The translations under genes were made by a program, and so were the position numbers. The notes under the pieces are model-generated. The model did not search any database and had not been told where the DNA came from. It saw only the letters and a program-made list of their open reading frames with translations. Shown here in pieces: positions 61,073-64,000 of a stretch of DNA of 64,000 bases (position 1 is the first letter of the stretch; every line of letters begins with the position of its first letter). Source of the DNA: Pseudomonas monteilii (lineage in GTDB: Bacteria > Pseudomonadota > Gammaproteobacteria > Pseudomonadales > Pseudomonadaceae); assembly GCA_001534745.1 (NCBI GenBank), contig CP013997.1, positions 3,224,001 through 3,288,000 of the forward strand, in the 5' to 3' direction.

Positions 61073-63697
61073 TCAAAGCCCTTGCTCGACGAAAGGCACG
61101 GCCAGCGCCAGGGCCTGGTCGAGGGCCGCGACGTCGACGCCACCGCCCTGGGCCATGTCCGGGCGACCACCGCCCTTGCCGCCTACCGCCGCAGCGGCCT
61201 GCTTCATCAGTTCACCGGCCTTGAGTTGGCTGGAGAGGTCCTTGGTCACGCCGGCAACCAGCACGACCTTGCCCTCATGCTCGCTGCCCAGCAGGATCAC
61301 TGCGTGGCCGAGCTTGTTCTTCAGCTGGTCGACGAGCGCCAGCAAGGCCTTGCCGTCCTGCCCATCCAGGCGTGCGGCCAGCACCTTGGCACCCTTGACG
61401 TCCTGCGCGGCACTGGAGAGATCGTCCCCTGCGGCGCTGGCGGCCTTGGCCTGCAGCTGTTCCAGTTGCTTTTCCAGCTGACGGTTGCGTTCGAGCACCG
61501 CCGACAGCTTGTCGATCAGGTTGTCGCGGTTGCCCTTGACCAGCTGCGCGACTTCCTTGACCTGTTCTTCGGCCGCATTGAGCCAGGCCAGCGCAGCTGC
61601 GCCGGTGACCGCCTCGATCCGGCGCACGCCCGAGGCGACGCCGCTTTCGCTGACGATCTTGAAGACGCTGATGTCACCGGTACGCTTGGCGTGGATACCG
61701 CCGCACAGCTCGACCGAGAAGTCGCCGCCCATGCTCAGCACGCGCACGGTGTCGCCGTACTTCTCGCCGAACAGGGCCATGGCGCCACGGCGCTTGGCGG
61801 TCTCGACGTCGGTTTCCTCAGTGAGCACCGGCGTGTTGCGACGCACTTCGCGGTTGACGATGTCTTCCAGTGCCTTGAGCTGCTCGGGCTTGATCGCCTC
61901 GAAGTGGCTGAAGTCGAAACGCAGGCGCTGGCTATCGACCAACGAACCTTTCTGCTGCACGTGATCGCCCAGCACCTGGCGCAGCGCGGCGTGCAGCAGG
62001 TGGGTGGCCGAGTGGTTCAGCGCGGTGGCCTGCTGCACGTCGGCGTCGACCTGGGTCTGGACCTGGGTGCCGACCTGCAGGTTGCCGCTGGCGACCACAC
62101 CGTGGTGCAGGAAAGCGCCACCGGTCTTGGTGGTGTCACGCACGTCGAAGCGTACGTCGCCAGCCTGCAGATAGCCCATGTCGCCGATCTGGCCACCGGA
62201 CTCGGCATAGAACGGCGTGCGGTCGAGCACGACCACGCCCTGCTCGCCTTCGCCCAGGTGCTCGACCGCGGCACCGTCCTTGTACAGCGCGACCACACGG
62301 GCCTCGCCTTCGGTGGCGGCATACCCCAGGAACTCGGTGGCCACATCGACCTTGACCAGACTGTTGTAGTCCATGCCGAAGGCACTGGCCGAACGGGCGC
62401 GTTCGCGCTGGGCGTTCATTTCCTGCTCGAAGCCGGCTTCATCGATGGTCAGGCTACGCTCGCGCGCGATGTCGGCGGTCAGGTCCATCGGGAAGCCATA
62501 GGTGTCGTACAGCTTGAACACCACGTCGCCCGGTACCACGTCGCCCTGCAGCTGGCTCAGGTCCTGCTCGAGGATGCGCAGGCCCTGCTCCAGGGTCTTG
62601 GCGAACTGCTCCTCTTCGGCTTTCAGGACGCGTTCGATGTGCGCCTGCTGGCTCTTGAGTTCGGGGAAGGCCTCGCCCATCTCGGCCACCAGCGCGGCGA
62701 CGATCTGGTAGAAGAAGCTGCCCTTGGCACCGAGCTTGTTACCGTGGCGGCATGCCCGGCGAATGATGCGACGCAGCACGTAGCCACGGCCTTCGTTGGA
62801 GGGCAGCACACCGTCGGCGATCAGGAAGCCGCAGGAACGGATATGGTCGGCCACGACCTTGAGCGAGGCCTGGGCCTCGTTCTGGCAGCCGATGGCCTGG
62901 GCAGAAGCGGCGAGCAGGTTCTGGAACAGGTCGATCTCGTAGTTCGAGTGCACGTGCTGCAGCACGGCGCTGATGCGCTCCAGGCCCATGCCGGTGTCCA
63001 CCGACGGTGCGGGCAATGGGTGCAGCACGCCGTCGGCGGTGCGGTTGAACTGCATGAAGACGTTGTTCCAGATCTCGATGTAGCGGTCACCGTCTTCTTC
63101 CGGCGAACCGGGTGGGCCGCCCCAGATGTCGGCGCCGTGATCGTAGAAGATCTCGGTGCACGGGCCGCACGGGCCGGTGTCGCCCATGGTCCAGAAGTTG
63201 TCGGACGCATAAGGCGCGCCCTTGTTGTCGCCGATGCGCACCATGCGCTCGGCCGGCACGCCGATCTCCTGGGTCCAGATGTCGTAGGCCTCGTCGTCGG
63301 TGGCGTAGACGGTGACCCACAGCTTGTCCTTGGGCAGGCCCAGCCACTGTTCCGAGGTCAGGAAGGTCCAGGCGAAGGTGATCGCGTCACGCTTGAAGTA
63401 GTCACCGAAGCTGAAGTTGCCGAGCATCTCGAAGAACGTGTGATGGCGCGCGGTGTAGCCGACGTTTTCCAGGTCGTTGTGCTTGCCGCCGGCACGCACG
63501 CACTTCTGGCTGCTCACGGCGCGGGTGTAGGCGCGCTTTTCCTGGCCCAGGAAGCAGTCCTTGAACTGGTTCATGCCGGCATTGGTGAACAGCAGGGTGG
63601 GGTCGTTGTTCGGAATCAGCGAACTGGAGGCGACGCGGGTATGCCCTTGCTCTTCGAAGAAGCGAAGGAAGGCTTCACGGATTTCTGCGCTTTTCAT
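61073..63697 (-). CDS. alaS: Alanyl-tRNA synthetase AlaS
   Basis: An 874-residue class II synthetase. Motif 1 region: [55 protein letters not shown]. The editing domain has zinc ligands in [19 protein letters not shown] and [19 protein letters not shown]. The C-terminal oligomerisation (C-Ala) domain is present. ATG 63697 (MKSAEIRE) is the family start. It begins the alaS-lysC-csrA-tRNA string. Confidence 0.97.
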   Translation of the reverse strand: MKSAEIREAFLRFFEEQGHTRVASSSLIPNNDPTLLFTNAGMNQFKDCFLGQEKRAYTRAVSSQKCVRAGGKHNDLENVGYTARHHTFFEMLGNFSFGDYFKRDAITFAWTFLTSEQWLGLPKDKLWVTVYATDDEAYDIWTQEIGVPAERMVRIGDNKGAPYASDNFWTMGDTGPCGPCTEIFYDHGADIWGGPPGSPEEDGDRYIEIWNNVFMQFNRTADGVLHPLPAPSVDTGMGLERISAVLQHVHSNYEIDLFQNLLAASAQAIGCQNEAQASLKVVADHIRSCGFLIADGVLPSNEGRGYVLRRIIRRACRHGNKLGAKGSFFYQIVAALVAEMGEAFPELKSQQAHIERVLKAEEEQFAKTLEQGLRILEQDLSQLQGDVVPGDVVFKLYDTYGFPMDLTADIARERSLTIDEAGFEQEMNAQRERARSASAFGMDYNSLVKVDVATEFLGYAATEGEARVVALYKDGAAVEHLGEGEQGVVVLDRTPFYAESGGQIGDMGYLQAGDVRFDVRDTTKTGGAFLHHGVVASGNLQVGTQVQTQVDADVQQATALNHSATHLLHAALRQVLGDHVQQKGSLVDSQRLRFDFSHFEAIKPEQLKALEDIVNREVRRNTPVLTEETDVETAKRRGAMALFGEKYGDTVRVLSMGGDFSVELCGGIHAKRTGDISVFKIVSESGVASGVRRIEAVTGAAALAWLNAAEEQVKEVAQLVKGNRDNLIDKLSAVLERNRQLEKQLEQLQAKAASAAGDDLSSAAQDVKGAKVLAARLDGQDGKALLALVDQLKNKLGHAVILLGSEHEGKVVLVAGVTKDLSSQLKAGELMKQAAAAVGGKGGGRPDMAQGGGVDVAALDQALALAVPFVEQGL

Positions 63698-63904
63698 AGA
63701 TTCTTCCACGGAAACGGCGGCCTTGAGGCAAGGCAAAGGGCCGCATTATATCGGTCCTGCAGTCTCGGTGCAGTGTTTATACGACAGAAACAGTCGTTTG
63801 GACGGTTTTTCAGGCCATGCCGGTGCCAACGATGCACCGCGATGCTAAAGCCTGCTTTTCACGCCTGGCAAGTCATCGCCTGCCCTGCCCCCTGCACGAC
63901 GCAT

Positions 63905-63975
63905 GTTGTGGGGGCTTGCCCGCGATGCACGCGGTGACGGACCGGACGCTATCGCGGGCAAGCCCGCTCCCACAA
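63905..63975. repeat. Inverted REP pair upstream of alaS
   Basis: GTGGGGGCTTGCCCGCGATG (63907-63926) and the inverted CTATCGCGGGCAAGCCCGCT (from 63949) are separated by 22 nt and can pair into a hairpin. The rest of the 303-bp stretch from alaS to the window end shows no gene; the alaS promoter should be in 63698-63900. Confidence 0.85.
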
Positions 63976-64000
63976 GCTGCTTGCCCAGCCATGCCTGCAC

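Noticed and set aside
61034..63937. A 967-codon plus-strand open frame opposite alaS
   Set aside because: Antisense to a complete alanyl-tRNA synthetase with all motifs; no independent evidence of coding.

Overview
This is a chromosomal segment of a fluorescent Pseudomonas, most likely of the P. putida group. The evidence is the high-GC coding style, the polar-flagellum regulators FleQ and FleS/FleR, the bkdR-bkdA1A2-bkdB-lpdV operon, the amrZ, csrA-tRNA and lysC-alaS blocks, and many copies of the GCGGGCTTGCCCGC-type Pseudomonas REP. No phage, plasmid, CRISPR array or complete insertion sequence is visible. The species call rests on remembered gene order and protein sequences, not on a search.

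Layout. (1) 1-15.4 kb, minus strand: the 5' part of a response regulator/PP2C phosphatase, a STAS anti-anti-sigma protein, then fliJIHGFE, fleRS, fleQ, fliT, fliS, fliD, flaG and fliC. (2) 15.7-29.0 kb, minus strand: a flagellin-glycosylation island. In transcription order it has a 1194-aa multidomain glycosyltransferase, a CDP-sugar operon (cytidylyltransferase, 4,6-dehydratase, 3,5-epimerase-like, sugar C-methyltransferase, NAD-dependent reductase/epimerase, CmcI-type methyltransferase), a 971-aa glycosyltransferase and a KAS III enzyme. (3) 29.0-41.0 kb, minus strand: flgLKJIHGF, a small secreted protein, and flgEDCB. (4) 41.5-46.0 kb: cheR and cheV (minus), then flgA, flgM, flgN and ycgR (plus). 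(5) 46.0-54.0 kb: a repeat-rich gap, an MFS transporter, bkdR, and the branched-chain keto-acid dehydrogenase operon. (6) 54.0-64.0 kb: small unknown genes, tRNA-Arg(CCT), a sigma54-type small gene, phnN, amrZ, mgtE, three tRNA-Arg(ACG), tRNA-Ser(GCT), csrA, lysC and alaS.

Regulation can be read from the DNA. Good sigma54 (-24/-12) sites precede fliE, fleSR, flgF, flgB, flgA and probably the first CDP-sugar gene. TAAAG-N14-(G)(A/C)CGA(T/A)AA sigma28 sites precede fliS, fliC and flgM. This fits the FleQ/RpoN to FleSR to FliA/FlgM hierarchy, and suggests that the glycan genes are timed with the hook-basal-body class.

The most interesting unit is the island. It keeps the frame flgL - large glycosyltransferase - large glycosyltransferase - KAS III - fliC known from Pseudomonas flagellin glycosylation islands, but six genes for a CDP-linked, probably C-methylated deoxysugar sit between the two transferases. 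Interspersed repeats (REP pairs, a shared ~50-nt spacer module, a 7-bp VNTR cassette, a MITE with CTAG ends) fill most of the long non-coding gaps.
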